Source of the DNA: Streblospio benedicti
Taxonomy: Eukaryota > Annelida > Polychaeta > Spionida > Spionidae
Direction of reading: 5' to 3'
Assembly (NCBI GenBank): GCA_019095985.1
Contig: CM032661.1
Location: 998,477 to 1,062,476 of the forward strand
DNA length: 64,000 bases
The translations under genes and the position numbers were made by a program. This document shows positions 13,717 to 27,900 of this stretch, piece after piece (positions within the stretch are counted from its first letter, which is position 1; each line of letters opens with the position of its first letter). The notes under the pieces are model-generated. The model worked only from the letters and a program-made list of their open reading frames with translations, was not told the origin of the DNA and ran no database searches.

Positions 13717-15986
13717 TGTAACCTAAAAATAAGTACTAATAAATAGAGAAAATTTGCTTTAGTCTCATTTCACGTATTAGTCTATATGTATTACATTCAA
13801 GCACTTCTTGGAAATTTTATGAAATTTCACTATACTACAAATTAATATACATTTCACTTTCAGTACTTTTACTATTTTATACTTTACTATTTTTACTTTT
13901 ACTATTTTATACTTTATCCCAAAATCAACTTTTTGTGTTTCCCTTACCAGATGTAATGAAAATTCAATGTGTATAATTACTTTATGTGCCAAAATTCCTA
14001 GAAATATAGTAAAAGAACAAGAATGAAGGTATTTTCATTCAAGTTATGTATTTATACACCACTATATGGAACTTCCCTATCTTTCTATCTACTATAAATA
14101 AAAGTCATATCCTTACAAGTAAACTGCTGATCACGATTAAGTATTGCTTTTAGAATTTATTTATACTTACACGGTGACTGTTAAATCATTTGTATTGACA
14201 CAAAATTGGCAAATGACAACATTGATAATTTCCCTTACATGAATGAATTTTATTTCTTCCTACTTCCTTGTAGTTTGTCATTAAACAAACTTAATGGTTC
14301 ACTTGACCTGGCTAGGCTGCAAATGTAAAATCGTCTGCATATTGATAAAAGTTCAAGAAGAAAGTTCACTTTACGTTGCTGTGAATAAAATATATCCATG
14401 TAATGGCAGAATGAAGAGAGAGAGAAGTTTGAAAACAGAAATGACATGTGCTGCAAAATGAAATGGATAAACATACTGATATATTGCTATAAAAATATTC
14501 AAAAATTATTAAGTAAATTAAAGTTGCTATACCATACCATAAATGTAATCAACTTTAATTCTATATGCATTGTTCCTTCTTTGAACATCTGCATGCATTG
14601 TGAATTCAGATTTTTATGCGAGTCCATTGTGGGAGAATACATTTGACTGTCCTCATTTATTTCAAGCAGAATTTAATTCAGAAGATATTGAAATGGATAA
14701 TTAGATCTTTTATCAACATTGTAAGAATAGTTTGATGATATATAAGATCTGGAGTTTGCAACTCACACACAATGTCGCACGTGTACATAAACATGATAAA
14801 TTGAACTTTTCAAATCGTATAAAAAAAATCCCTCTGGTCAAAAGTTGCATCACTTGAGTAAAATGAGTATCTTGATTTATTTAAGCACATATTATGCCCA
14901 TGCATAAAATGAAGACACTGTAAAGACCTTGTTTGCTAGAGCATATTGCACACTCCAATGTTGTGACTCAATCCCAATGTCACAATATTCATGAAATTGT
15001 TCTATAATCTTTATTTTTGTTTTTCAGATGTATTTTTCTTCCAAGCGCATAAATTTTGAGTTCATTATTTTTTGTGAACGTTTTCAAAACTCTTAAGGCC
15101 ACTTTTCAAAATCAGATCCACAACAGAGTTCTTTGATTTTGACTTTTGATTTTGAAAACTTTAGAAATAATTAAAATAAAGTAAACATTTATGCACATAA
15201 AAATCTCATTTTAACTTTGGAAAAAAATTTCAGACGAAAAATAAAACTGACGATTATAGAATGAAACCTAGTGCTGCTGTAAGCCAACTTGAATAGAATT
15301 TTTAATATCATGAAATCATATTAGGCTATATAATCATTTAGCAATATAAATCATAACACAGCTTTAATCAAATATATGAAAAATATTTACTTTATCATAA
15401 CAAAAATTGGACCCCTGGATCGCTCCCCTGGAGTTGAACGCCCGTTTTCCAGCACTTCAACAATTTAATTGTCTTCCAATCCACGCAGACGACAAAGTTC
15501 TTCTACGCGGTTAGATCACAGAGTCGGCTTTTTCCTTTGAAGTGCCAATATGCTCAGACCAGGTATGTGGGTGAGTCTATTGCAAGTGGGTGCAGCTTTG
15601 GCAAAGTTTATACTATAATTTTACCGTTTGCTCATAACACACGCTATCCTGTTATATTTGGTCTTAGTACACATGGAATTTATTAACTTTGTACCAAAAT
15701 GTTCGTTGACTCAAGTTTTTTAGAGCTATATAGTTGTTTTCTGAAATGTAATTTACCCCCAAATAGGCTTTGCCCACCTGTCACTCATCTAGTGATGTCC
15801 CCGCCTACTGAACTCCAATGTCCTGATGAGAGCTACAAGTAGATTCCATTGGTATGTTGTTTCGGATTGTGATCATTCTTAACTGGCATTTTAAGGTGTT
15901 TTTAAAGCGTTAATATACACTATTGGATATCATTCTTGTGGATAAACACCCGAGCAATGTGATTATCAAGTTGTCTTCGCGTAAGG
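13717..15986. promoter_or_regulatory. Shared head-to-head upstream region of DOK and nkd
   Basis: 2.27 kb between the two divergent start codons. It should hold both promoters and 5' UTRs. It is AT-rich, with low-complexity TTTTACTATTTTATAC repeats at 13866-13916 and one CTTTGAT (TCF/LEF-type) match at 15131-15137. No convincing TATA box or coding exon was seen. Promoter role is inferred from position. Confidence 0.45.
15405..15520 (-). mobile_element. Possible tRNA-like SINE piece
   Basis: The minus strand carries GTGATCTAACCGCGTAGAAG (weak A-box/D-arm resemblance) and CGTTCAACTCC (near B box), about 75 bp apart, in a locally GC-richer patch. Weak call. Confidence 0.3.
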
Positions 15987-18900
15987 ATGGGCAAATTTCA
16001 CTCTAAGCACGGTAAGAAAGTTTAAGTTGGAGAGATCGCTAAATGACATGGCCAATGTTCATTGTCAATATGAAGTGACCGCGTTTTCGAATGACTAGTG
16101 AAGCGTGTCATCTCACATTTTGACACGCGTATTTTGGATAACAGTTTACTGAATTCTTTTCTTTTCATTTCATATTCGTCTGTGTGATGCTGTCACTTGT
16201 TGGATACAGTTTGCAGAAGAGAAGGTCCTGAAGGTACATAGTTTACTGAAACTTGTTATCTTTGATTACAGTTAGATTTTGTTGTAAACAGTGCGAGTGA
16301 GAGGTCAGAGGCCTCTGACATTGATACCCACATCAAACGTTTGTACTAAACTGACACTGCTCAAGTGTGTATTATAATCCTGTAGTATTATTTGCTTCTG
16401 CAAACTTTAAATTGTAAGTTGTTACCGGTAATGTTATTAGTAACATAGAATACCTATTATTGTGATGTCACATATTATGTTTACTTCATATATCTGATGA
16501 TCTTGCATTACGAAGACCTAGTGCTGCATAGAGTAATTTAGAAGGAGTTAAATAGTGAATAAAAATGAAGTGTGAAAAGATCTTGCTTTATAAGAAGAAA
16601 AATGTTTATTAGGATGTGTAGTGGTTCCAGCCACCACACCCCACCACACCCTTTCCGTGAAAAATTCTCCATATAATGGACCTGCCACTGAACAACTTCC
16701 ATCAAATGTAATATATAATGGTCTATACATTCATATTATTGATCATTATCATCACACCATTTACAACCACTACGAAGGTGTCACATGTTCAGGTTTGATG
16801 CCTGCATATAGCATAGATCAGGTAATGCTTCATCATCATGAGCCTTCTAAATGACCGTGGGGCTTGTCCTTGTACAAGTAGTGAAAGGGGTCTTGTCCAA
16901 ATGACTACTATCATGCAATACAATACAATACAAACATATACAATACAATAAAATACAATGTATTTTATCACTATAATTATTTTTTTCCCCAATCATTTTT
17001 GTCTTTGCAGGTGAATGTTTTCTGGTGGACGCTCAGATAAATGCCATGTCAAATGAAGATAGCAGCACAATTTCAGTGAGTTCCTTTTCTTTCCATGTGC
17101 AACTACCATCGGCATAAGAGGATACTTTCACCCAAGTCTACAGGCTGCTATAACTAATAGCTTCCAGGAATTGAACCCATGGCCATTCACTAAACCATAG
17201 AATATACGAGTATAGATTTGAGAAAGAATCCTCTTATGTCAATGCTTGCACCAAACAAATCCATTCTATCGCAGTTGGACCCGTTTCAATCCAACTTGAG
17301 AGGAGTATATAACATCTTTTAGATATCCAAAATTTCAAGTTATCATCATATAAAGTGACAAAAACATGAAAGGATATATCTGATGTTGTTTGACTAAATC
17401 CATGAATTTGTCTTTGGTGATAAATGGGTACAAGTGTACATATATGGTTTTCTTTGGTAGCTGGACATTATAACAGTTGATACATCATAGAATTCTTGTG
17501 TTATATTGAACAATTATTAGATAATTCAAGTACAATATCATTGATCGTGAGATGCAACACAATACACTAGAACCTTTCTATTAGGACCATCTTTGGGACC
17601 AGTGTTAGGTGGTCTCTATACAGAGGCTCATCTTGATAGCTTTATGAAGGTTTGGGAGCATGAAAAGTGATCTTATTATAGAGGTGGTCTCAATATTTAC
17701 TGGATAAGTTAAATGTTTCTCCCTTAAGTAAATCACTTTCCAATAAAATCGATTTAAATGAAGATATATCTCAACAAAGTGAAAACAGTAATATATAAAG
17801 AGCAAAAAATCAAAGAAGAAAAAAGTTGCAAGTCTCAGATATATGACGGTTAACAATATGATTTTAGTACTGCATTTTTGTTATTTTGTTACTGATTTAA
17901 GTGGAAACCAGTGGTGCTCAAATCATGTACAATTATGATAAATTGCTCTTTATGTCCATTTCCAAATCCATCAGTTGCAAAAAGATAATGCAATAAAATG
18001 GCCATGATTCTCAAAATTTTATGGGAAAATGGATCTGGAAAATGCTGTGAAATCCAATAATGTGTCTCTTTGGAGTAATAAAGAAACAGATCCTTCTGTG
18101 CTGGTAGGTTCAAATTTCTTAAAGTAACAAAATGAAGATGTTTTGAGTTGACTGAGAGTTTGAAGAAATGGAAGCTTTTTGAACATAAAAGCGCAACAAA
18201 AGCCACACAAACAGGATAAATATAACTTTTATTTATAGTTCAACACAAACTAATAGCTTCGTTGCAAGTGAAAACCCAGGTGGACATAAATGAATGAGTC
18301 TCTAAAACATTCACACACACAAAGACAAGGATGGACACCATAATAATAGCACAGCTGATCCTCAATGACTCCATAGTTAGGATTTGCATTTAAAGACCAA
18401 AAGCTCGGGAAAATGAGAGACACAGAGCAAATGTTCCAGTCCTGTAATTGAGCAGCAGTGTTCACGCACTGCTGGCTGTGCTCTAAACTCTTGTCACCCT
18501 TTCATTGTGTCGATTATTGCTTTTATTTTCACTCGTATTGTTATGATTTTCCATTGGGGAAATCTTGATACGCCTGTAGTGTTATAGATCCTTTCGGTTT
18601 ATTAGTTTTTTAAGAAATGTTTATTGGTCTGACTTGTTAGTTGAAAAGTTAGTTGAAAATGGATTTGGCTTGTGGATTGATGTTTTTGAAGCTTTTCTAT
18701 TGATGGTACTACACTTAGAAGATTTTTTGATCAAATAAAATGTCCAATATATTTGCTTATTTCAGCCCCTACAAATTGAAATACAGAAGAATTACATATG
18801 TTGAGATGCAGTATTTTTTTTCATATGACATTTCATGTCAAAGCAAACATAAGGATGTATAAAAGATTCATTGTACATTTTCTTCGTGATATACTTTTGT

Positions 18901-21900
18901 GAATAGATTTAATTTGTTACACCTAAAGATATAGGTCATTCTTTTGTAAAAATGACAGACATCAAAGTTGATCTTGATTATCAAATAGATTTGAAGTCAT
19001 AATGCATGATGAAGTTATTCATTTTCAAAAAGGTTTATAAAAGATATGTGGACCTTCTGACACTATCTTCGACATATAAAAAGCCTGTGCTATAAAATAA
19101 TCTAAGTTGTCAAATGTTAGACATCAAAGGCTTTCAATATAATGAAAAATAATAGGCTTGGTGGAGATATTCACATGCAAGTATATTAGGTGTTAGGAGT
19201 GCAAATGGCTGTTTCTATTGCTAGTGGTTCTTCATTCTGTGTATGCCAACAATAAAGGGAACTACTACTAAGTCACAATAAGAAGTTAGACCCCCAAAGT
19301 ACAGTATATAGGATACATTCTTAAAAAACATATCAATGTACCAAATTGCTTATAGAGAGTAAGCTATGATGTTTGGTTTACTGGTCCACAGAATAGCAAA
19401 AGGTTAAAAAGAAAAAGGCTTCTTAAAAGTGGATTGTCGCAAAGAAAACATACATTTCTTTTGAGTAAATACAAGTATCAGAAGGAATTGCGAAGTTTGG
19501 AAGTAGATTTTATGACTAAGTCAGTGACACTGGACATGTTTTTCAATTTACACTAAATTTCATGTGCAAATATTATGTTTGCGTTTAAGCTTTAGGTAGT
19601 GTGTGTGCACGTGATTATACCCTAAATAGATATCAAGGGGCAACAAGGGTGACATTGGATTTGCTGGAAATAGAATATTATAATACATAAACTGTAGTAC
19701 TTCCTAGCTTTTTACAAGACCATGAAGACGTTGGTATACATGTACTTTCATTATGGGCTCAAATCTTACTTTATAGCCGATATAATACCAATCTGATAGC
19801 ATTCTGATATTTTATAATATCTCTAAATGATAATCTAAATGGTACTTAATGAAATCTAAAGAAATCAAGTTGTCAAAATTTTGAAAAGACAAGAACAAAG
19901 TCTTGATATGTGCTTCTATGCAAGGATGTTTCTTTGCTTATCTGGTACAAATATTTCAATCTGTAATGTTCACTGTATTCTACATTAGAACCATTGGGCC
20001 TAACATTGAAGGTGGAGTTGGGCAGCTTGAATAAAATGATGAGTAATGAACTGTCACTAGCCTTGTCCTTTGCACTGAGGATTAGCCTTGTGTTTATCCT
20101 GGTATGAAACGGGAGCTTTCCATTGATCAGCAGCCATTTCATATAGAAACATTATATTTGATGAGGCCATCTATTCTATTGCAAGCTTTCAATCGCCTTC
20201 AGAACATCAGAATCAAAGTGGAAAAAATAGCTATGAAATGTCATCTTATCCCCTGAAATGATGTTTTGTTGTGCCGGGTATAGCACAATCTCATGTGAGG
20301 AGATATATCGTTCCATGGAAATCCATAAAACTAGAAGGAAAATCTAATGTTAGAAATACAAATGGTACTTGATGTGTGTTTTGTTAGAAGTGATTTCAGC
20401 GTTAGAATCTTTGTTTTTCCTCAGCATGGGAGAAAACTTGTGTTGATAATTGAATGTAACTTACTAAGTGGAAGTAGGTGAGATAGTCATGCATTGGTCC
20501 CTATATGTTTATGTTCACATGGAAGTAATATCACTGCTAGCAACGTAGCAACCTAGTGACGGGACTACAAGAGATTTTTCCGATCATATCATGTTTGAAT
20601 TGAACATTCCACGTTTAAGCGATGTCGCGATGGAGATATTTTAGTTCACATAGTGGAAAATCGACTCGGCAATTTTATAAACAATTCATGTTCTACTTTC
20701 TGTGCATCAAAAGAAAGTTGTCCTAGAAACCATGTTAAATCGCCTTCTCTAAGAACGTAAACATCGCCAGAGCGACGTGCACCATTGCCTCAACGATTTA
20801 CGTCTTTTGCATGTGAACGTAGGCTATGACATCCTAAAAATTCAGAGAACCTCTGTGGCGTCATCATTTTTAATGTCATCTGGTCAGCTCAATATCACTA
20901 GTTGAACAAAAGCCTCAAACAATACTGTAAAGAAAGCTACCAGACATGCTTTTTTCTATACCCATGTTCTCCTCACCATAAGTTTTTCTGTTGTCCAAAT
21001 ACACGAAAGTAGTAAAGTGTGTAACATCATTAGAGATGGCTGCCTGTGCGTAGGAAAGTAATGGGAGGGGTGTGACGTTGACATTGCCAATAATTGGGGG
21101 TATTTGGGGTATATGGGTTTGGTCAGTGAGGGGGCCAAGCTCATAAGTTTGCTGGGCGCCTGCCACCTATTGACAGTGATATGTGATGGATAAGAGCTTA
21201 AAATGATGAATGGTGCTTTTATAGGCACATTTGTCATTGGTGGAACATGCACTGCATTGCTTTTCAGGCATTAGGAATGTGTGGAGTGCAAAACAAATTA
21301 GTTTTTGAAGTCGTCTTGTGCATTTGACATTTTCCCTAAATTTTCTAGCATTTCTTCATGTACAAACCAATCAACAATATGTACATTGCTATTTAAAATG
21401 TTATGAGTATGACAATTTTTTAATTGATTATATTAACATGATTAATGAGCTCATTTTTTCGGTATGTACTAAATATGGTCAACTTTTCTGATGGATTGCA
21501 TGAGTTAGAAAGTTATGCATTAGCAATAATTTCTGCTGTCACAAGGCAAAGAATATCAATAGACAATGTGAAATTAAATTGAAACCTATCAAAAGGATCC
21601 TGTTACCTACATACCACCAAAACAACATCATAATAAATCTGGTAAAACTGAAGAATGCTGCTGTCACCAGTATGTATTTTATTGTTGACAATTAAATTCA
21701 ATTACATGGAGTGCTGTAGTAAAGTTGACAGAGCTAGTCATTGTATGACAGAAAATTGATAGTACAAAAAATGACAGAATGCGATAAAAAGTCTTCTCTT
21801 TGAAGGTTTTACATATTCTTTTGTTTCGATATTTTGTTCAGTTTTTATGAAATTGTTGTTTGATATGGATGCGTATATCATGTTTATAGTACCGCTATTT

Positions 21901-24900
21901 TTATCTATAAAACTGTAAGCTTAATATTCTTAGCAAAAACTTATTTCATCATCCAGAATTGGTAATTTTAACACCTTTCTGCAAGATTTTCTATGCAGAT
22001 TTCATTTTGACACAGCATGCACTGATAAAAGATTGCCATATTTCCGTAGGTAAGTATATCTCTTTATAGGGCGCCTGTGTATTTGCCAATTAAGGCATGC
22101 TGACAAAGTAGAGATATAAGAGATACACAAGAGGATGATAGATCCCAGTCATCGTAAAATGCTGTTTATGCAGCAGTTGCAGGTTGTAAATTCACTTCTC
22201 CCTAGTTTGTGAAAAGCCTCACGTAAAACTGTCACATCAAACATTCCGACTTGTGTCAGGTTTTGCAAGTTGATTATATTTGAATGATATTTGATAATGG
22301 CAGAGTTATTGTTTCTTTTTCTTTTTAGTAATGTAATTGTGTATGTATTCACAAAGATGTAGAAAATCATCTGACAAGATTTATCAAAAGTAAAATGTAA
22401 AAAGGGTGTTTCTAAGCAATACTGTAAAGTTCCATTTGAGTTAAATAATACGACGTAACTACAAAGTTGTAGCTACTAAGAATGGCTGCTGTTTCTGTAG
22501 ATGTTGAATGAAAACATATGCAGATTATCCTGAAACAGAGAACAGCATAATCGGAATTCCTCAGAAGGTCCAGTAGCACCAGCTTATCATATCATTGATG
22601 TGTTAATGGTTTGTAAAAGGCCAAAATAAATGGCGACTTTGCCCTTTAAAAATGTCTTTTGCTATGTGGAGTTGAAGATTGCATAAGCTGTTGAAGAAAC
22701 ATTGCTTTATGGTCCGTGAAAGTTTTATCAGGAACATTGTTTTGAGGAATTCTTACATGTACAAAGAAGTTGTTCACCTTCTTATGCTCCGAAGACATTT
22801 TCTAATTGATAGTAAATGGATATTTATGTTCACTAATTCTGACAATATGTCCTCTGAGATTTTATATACATGAAAAATTATCTCGGGTCTTTTTGCTTTC
22901 AGCGTTCATAATTGTTGAAGTTGAACATGACCTCAAATAGGGTATGCTGTCATGTAAGCTATTCTTCGTAAGGTGGTTTCTGTCATTTTGTAAAAGTAAA
23001 TGTCCCATTCATGATCGGCCATGTTATGACATTGTATGAGACCGCACTTAACCCCCGACCACAGAACTCTTGTATTTGTCAGCGTGAACAAGTGATCACA
23101 CACCATTCTGACATTTTATATATTGGCAAACACTTCTGACCTCATAGCAGCTCCTCAAATTTTTCTCCAACTATTGTGGTCTAAGTATTCAGTCTATTTT
23201 TATCTCAACACCAATATCATTCTATTTGAATTGCTGACCAGTACTTGATTGTATAATTTATTGTCTTGTACTTCTCATTGATAGATATTTTCAACGAAAT
23301 AATGCGCTTGAACTTTATTATTAAAACGCAGGAAAACTTTAGAACTTTGGCGTTTACCTGGAGGTCTATATCGATGTACTATATATCCCAGAAGCTGTCA
23401 ATTGTAATTCACAGAAATAGTGCACTAAATGAAATTCCAGCCACTATTTGTCTATCCTCACTGTATTTCTCCAAGGATGTTTCTGGCCGTGTTGGGTGGC
23501 AGCTGACACCCAGACACAGTGTGAATGGTCAACAGGATGGATGGACACGTAATAGGTTCACCACACTACATAATGTTATTTGTTATCTAAACTAAAATCT
23601 TTCTACAATTCATTTTACTGTATTTTTAAGGATACTTTGTAATTGCTCTTTAACATCCTCTTCTCCGTACTAATTGCTGTCGAAGCTTTCAGATATTATG
23701 TTACAGAATATGCCATTTCTAGAGATCAAGTATTCAGAATCATTGCGAGACACCAGTGTGGGCTCTCAGCATCACCTGCTAGTCATATCTTCTCCCTTAC
23801 TATGCTGGCCACTGGTCATACCTCATTCTCGTCACATCCTCCTTAGCTTACTTGGCGATCTCATGGGCCAGATACACCAGTGGTTGTAATCCATACATGA
23901 GTAGCTGTAAAGCTTTACTGGGATTACAATGATATTCAATGACCTCTAAAAAAGGCTCTAAATCTGTTGGCTATGGATTTTTAAAAATCCAGAATTGAAG
24001 CAAATCAATTCAAAATTGGGAATCTTGTTTTCATTGCAAATATTTCATAAGTGTTGAGTGAATAAAAAAAATTTTAGGTTCAATGCATCAGTCTTGCTCA
24101 CTGACTACCAGCTGACCAGTCAGTTGAGTGAAAGAGCAGGAGCTGTCTAATGGTTATGCTTCATTGAACTCGAGACTTCACCACCACAATGAATAACTGT
24201 GATGTGTGGAATCTATTAGAGAATTGATTTTCACATCAGCTGGGCCTCAATATTGTGTATATAAATGAAATGTATAGCATTTCTTTTACGCTGATTTTTT
24301 ATCTGTATTTGTTTTCTTTGTATTTTGATCAAATGATAGCACATTCTGCTTTTACAATGTATACACAACACCATTTCAACAATGTGATGAATAATGGACA
24401 CAAAATTTGCATTATGAGATAAGGTTCTTTACCGTTTTTTTTTCATCATTTAGTGATAGATAAGCTTGCTTATGTTGCACTCGCTGACTGTCAAGAATGT
24501 GTCATGGAATGCTGCTCCTTGTCTACCTTTTTAGCATGTTTTATCTTATGTTTTCACAAGTAGGTCTGTATATCAGTAACTTACTGATTATATGAGTTAT
24601 GTAGTTTAACAACCAATCACAAAGGCGACTTAATTGTGAGTTTCATCAAGCTATTATTGTCCCACTGTGAGTCTGTGTAAATGACTTAGTATGCATAGAA
24701 ATTGCTATTTGTTTTATGTGCAGTTGTGACTGTGATAATGTTGGATGAAATATTAACAGTGTATTCAAACAAAAGGGCGGTAAAAACAAATTTAAAGTAG
24801 TGTACTTTAAGTAGCTGTCAACTTTGTTCAGAGGTCCATGATATTAGGTTCCAATGAGTTTTCTGCTCACAGTTGCTACATGCCCTCTTGGCAGTAAATG

Positions 24901-27900
24901 ATTACCGCAATATCGCGTGGTAATATGTACAAATTTGGCAGGCTCTGATATATTATATGGCGCTGAAATTGCTTTATTATTTCATACGTTTCCGACATAG
25001 CATATGCACCAGAAATGCATTATTATTTCATCCTCGCCCTTTGCGAAATGTCTGAAAATTGTAACAGATGAGAAGCACAAAAGTTCACTTTGTTTTGTGC
25101 TGCTGTTTTGACACCATCTTTATTACCCACCTGACAATGATGTGTTACGTGCCACACGACTTTATTACCTACTTTGTTGTGGCTCAATTTGGTGTATTAT
25201 CAAGGTTCCCCGATTTACAAAGAAACATTTAAAGAATTTCATCAACTTTTCACGTTTTAGTTCTAGTATTAAACTTAACCATTTAGTACGTGTAACGGAA
25301 TGAGATGTTGTTGAGATGATATGTGCAGGGAAATTTTAGGATTATCAGACATGACAAACGATTCATATCCTCACCCCACCACTCTATCACCACGCCTGAT
25401 TGGCCCCACCAGTCTGAATGGCAATTTAACACTACGCCTGATTGGTTTGTGCTTCATACTCTGCATACAGATGAGATACAGAATGATTTTTCAGAAACCC
25501 AAATTGAGAGTACCTGATGATATTAAAGAATTAACTTTGCTTTGGCTGCTTTGATATCTGTAAAAATGTTTTTATGGTAAAAGGGATTTCTAAGGGTATT
25601 CTTTATAATCTGAGTGCGTACAAACCGGGGTACAAACACTCCAGACGTCTTCATTTTGTTTTGGAGCAATGACTATAAATGTGCTAGATTATCGCTGGGC
25701 AAAACAAGATGGACCATCAACAAGAAAATCGCATCAGCCGATGAACATTATGGTACCTGTGTGCTTACCTCGCCCATGAATATGGACTTTAGGATGTTTG
25801 CATTAAGTATATTTCGATTTATAGAGAAGATTCTGTATACATGCGTACGTCAATGTTTGTACATGTAGTTCGAAATAAGATAATCCCCATATATCATAGA
25901 TGTGAGGTGGGTTAAAATCTGCTATACAGTGTGCTATCAATGAAGGAAAATAATGTTATTCAGTTTGTTTTGGTAGTGATATAATACGATTGAATTTCCA
26001 TTATGTATGTCAACAGGCGCTAATAAAAAGTGTATTTGTTTTCGTTGCTGGGAATCAATGGTTCCGCCTTGAACTATTTCGCTTGCACTGGCAAGTTAGA
26101 TATTTTCGGTGTATACAAATATAAGGCAATGTTTGCCCACACTTTGATCTTTGACGACGCTCCATTCTGAAGCAAAATTAATAACTGATCTTGGCACATT
26201 GCTCAGGGCTCGTGGTTCTGTTACTTATATCTTTAAATGTTACTTTTAATGTTTTTAGTTGATAATTTTAGAGGTCACTTTGCATTTATATTGGAAATAT
26301 TGGTATTTTTTCGTAAGATTATTATATTTATCATAGCATATTGAGCATTATCCCAAATCAGGTAGATACACCTTGGGTTATCACACACTGATCCCGTATC
26401 TCCTACTGATGAATAGAAATATCAGTACACCACACTGTGGTGTATTGCCAGCCTGACCTTATATTAACTGCTATATAATAACTTTTGTTAGAAAAGAACG
26501 CAAATTTCAATGACTCATTCCCTGTACTGCTGACAAAAGTATTTTCTGTACATTTGGAAATTAAATATAGAATTGGCAAGATGAAGCAATAGAATGAAGA
26601 GCATTTTGCATGTTTTATTCATGCGAAGAAGGGTACTGTATGAGAAACCCATTATGGTCACACTGCGGCAAAGTGTAAATAGTGATGTAAGGTGCCACCA
26701 TAAAACACAGGCATTGATCGTGTAATTACTCTCCTTTGATGTGCTTAATAAGGAACTCGCATGAAAATGTCATACATGTTGCTCTTGTTTTGACTGCCTT
26801 TTTGGCTTCATGATGTGACTTTCATTCCTTTATTAATCGTATTCGATGTGAAAGGCATTGAATAGGATATGTTTAAATTAAGAAAGTATGGTATACATGT
26901 GGATGGGTACCCATATGCATGTGATACAATAGTTATTCTAGATTTAAGATAGAATATTTCTCAAAATCTAGATTACATATGACAATATCAAAATTGATGA
27001 TCGAATTTTTGCTGTTTTCATGTCTCAATGTAACTTCAATTTTTATATGTTCTTGTAAGAAATGCTCCAACTTTCTACTTTTTCTACTTTATATCAAAGT
27101 AACAGATAAAGTCTGAGCTACTCATCAAATTGTTTACCAGAAACTCTTGCCTATATATTTTAAGGAGCTCAAAGTTGTCAGTGCATGTAGCTACAGTCAA
27201 GTTCTGAGTCAAACTGTCACAATAACTTGAAACGTGTCATGTTAAAGAAAGAGAGAGATTTACGTTGGACTGTGCTTTTGACACCTAGAGATCGGTGGAG
27301 ATCAGAGGAAGCTTTGATATAGTCCTTTGTACTCGGCCTGTCAGCTTTTTATGATATACTGCAATACTGAGTGAATTATGTATTTCGAGTTAATTTTCAT
27401 TCTCAAGACAAGACAAGATATTCTGTTTCATGTAAGTAATTATTTTAATGTGAAACTTGATAGTACAATCTCGCAATACTTCTCAATTCATTCTCGGCTT
27501 GTCGTATTTCTCATTTAGAAAATGTAGCTCCGCTATGGATATTATAGCATCGAAATCCAGCCAAATGTCAATGGAGATACATACTTTATGGTGAGTGATT
27601 ACGCCTAACAAAGGTTTAATCAGCGTAGCCAGACTGTTTGATCTACTGACCTGGACAAGGGTCTGTAGATCTACACTATTGTTCTTGTGATCAAGAAGTC
27701 TTGATAGGTATAAAGGACAGACATGGATAGCATTGGAGTAAGTTTTGCTCAGCAGTAGATTGGCATTTGAATAAAGTAAAATAGGTAGAGCAAGGGGATT
27801 GTTCTGCAGTATTTTAAGTACAGTAAAAACTCCAATTAAGACCCCGTCTATTGAGACCACCTCTATAATAAGACTACTTTTCACAGTCCCAAACCTTCAT

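Noticed and set aside
27483-27884. 133-codon minus open frame
   Set aside because: Its start lies inside a MITE and the rest is unrecognised; likely chance.
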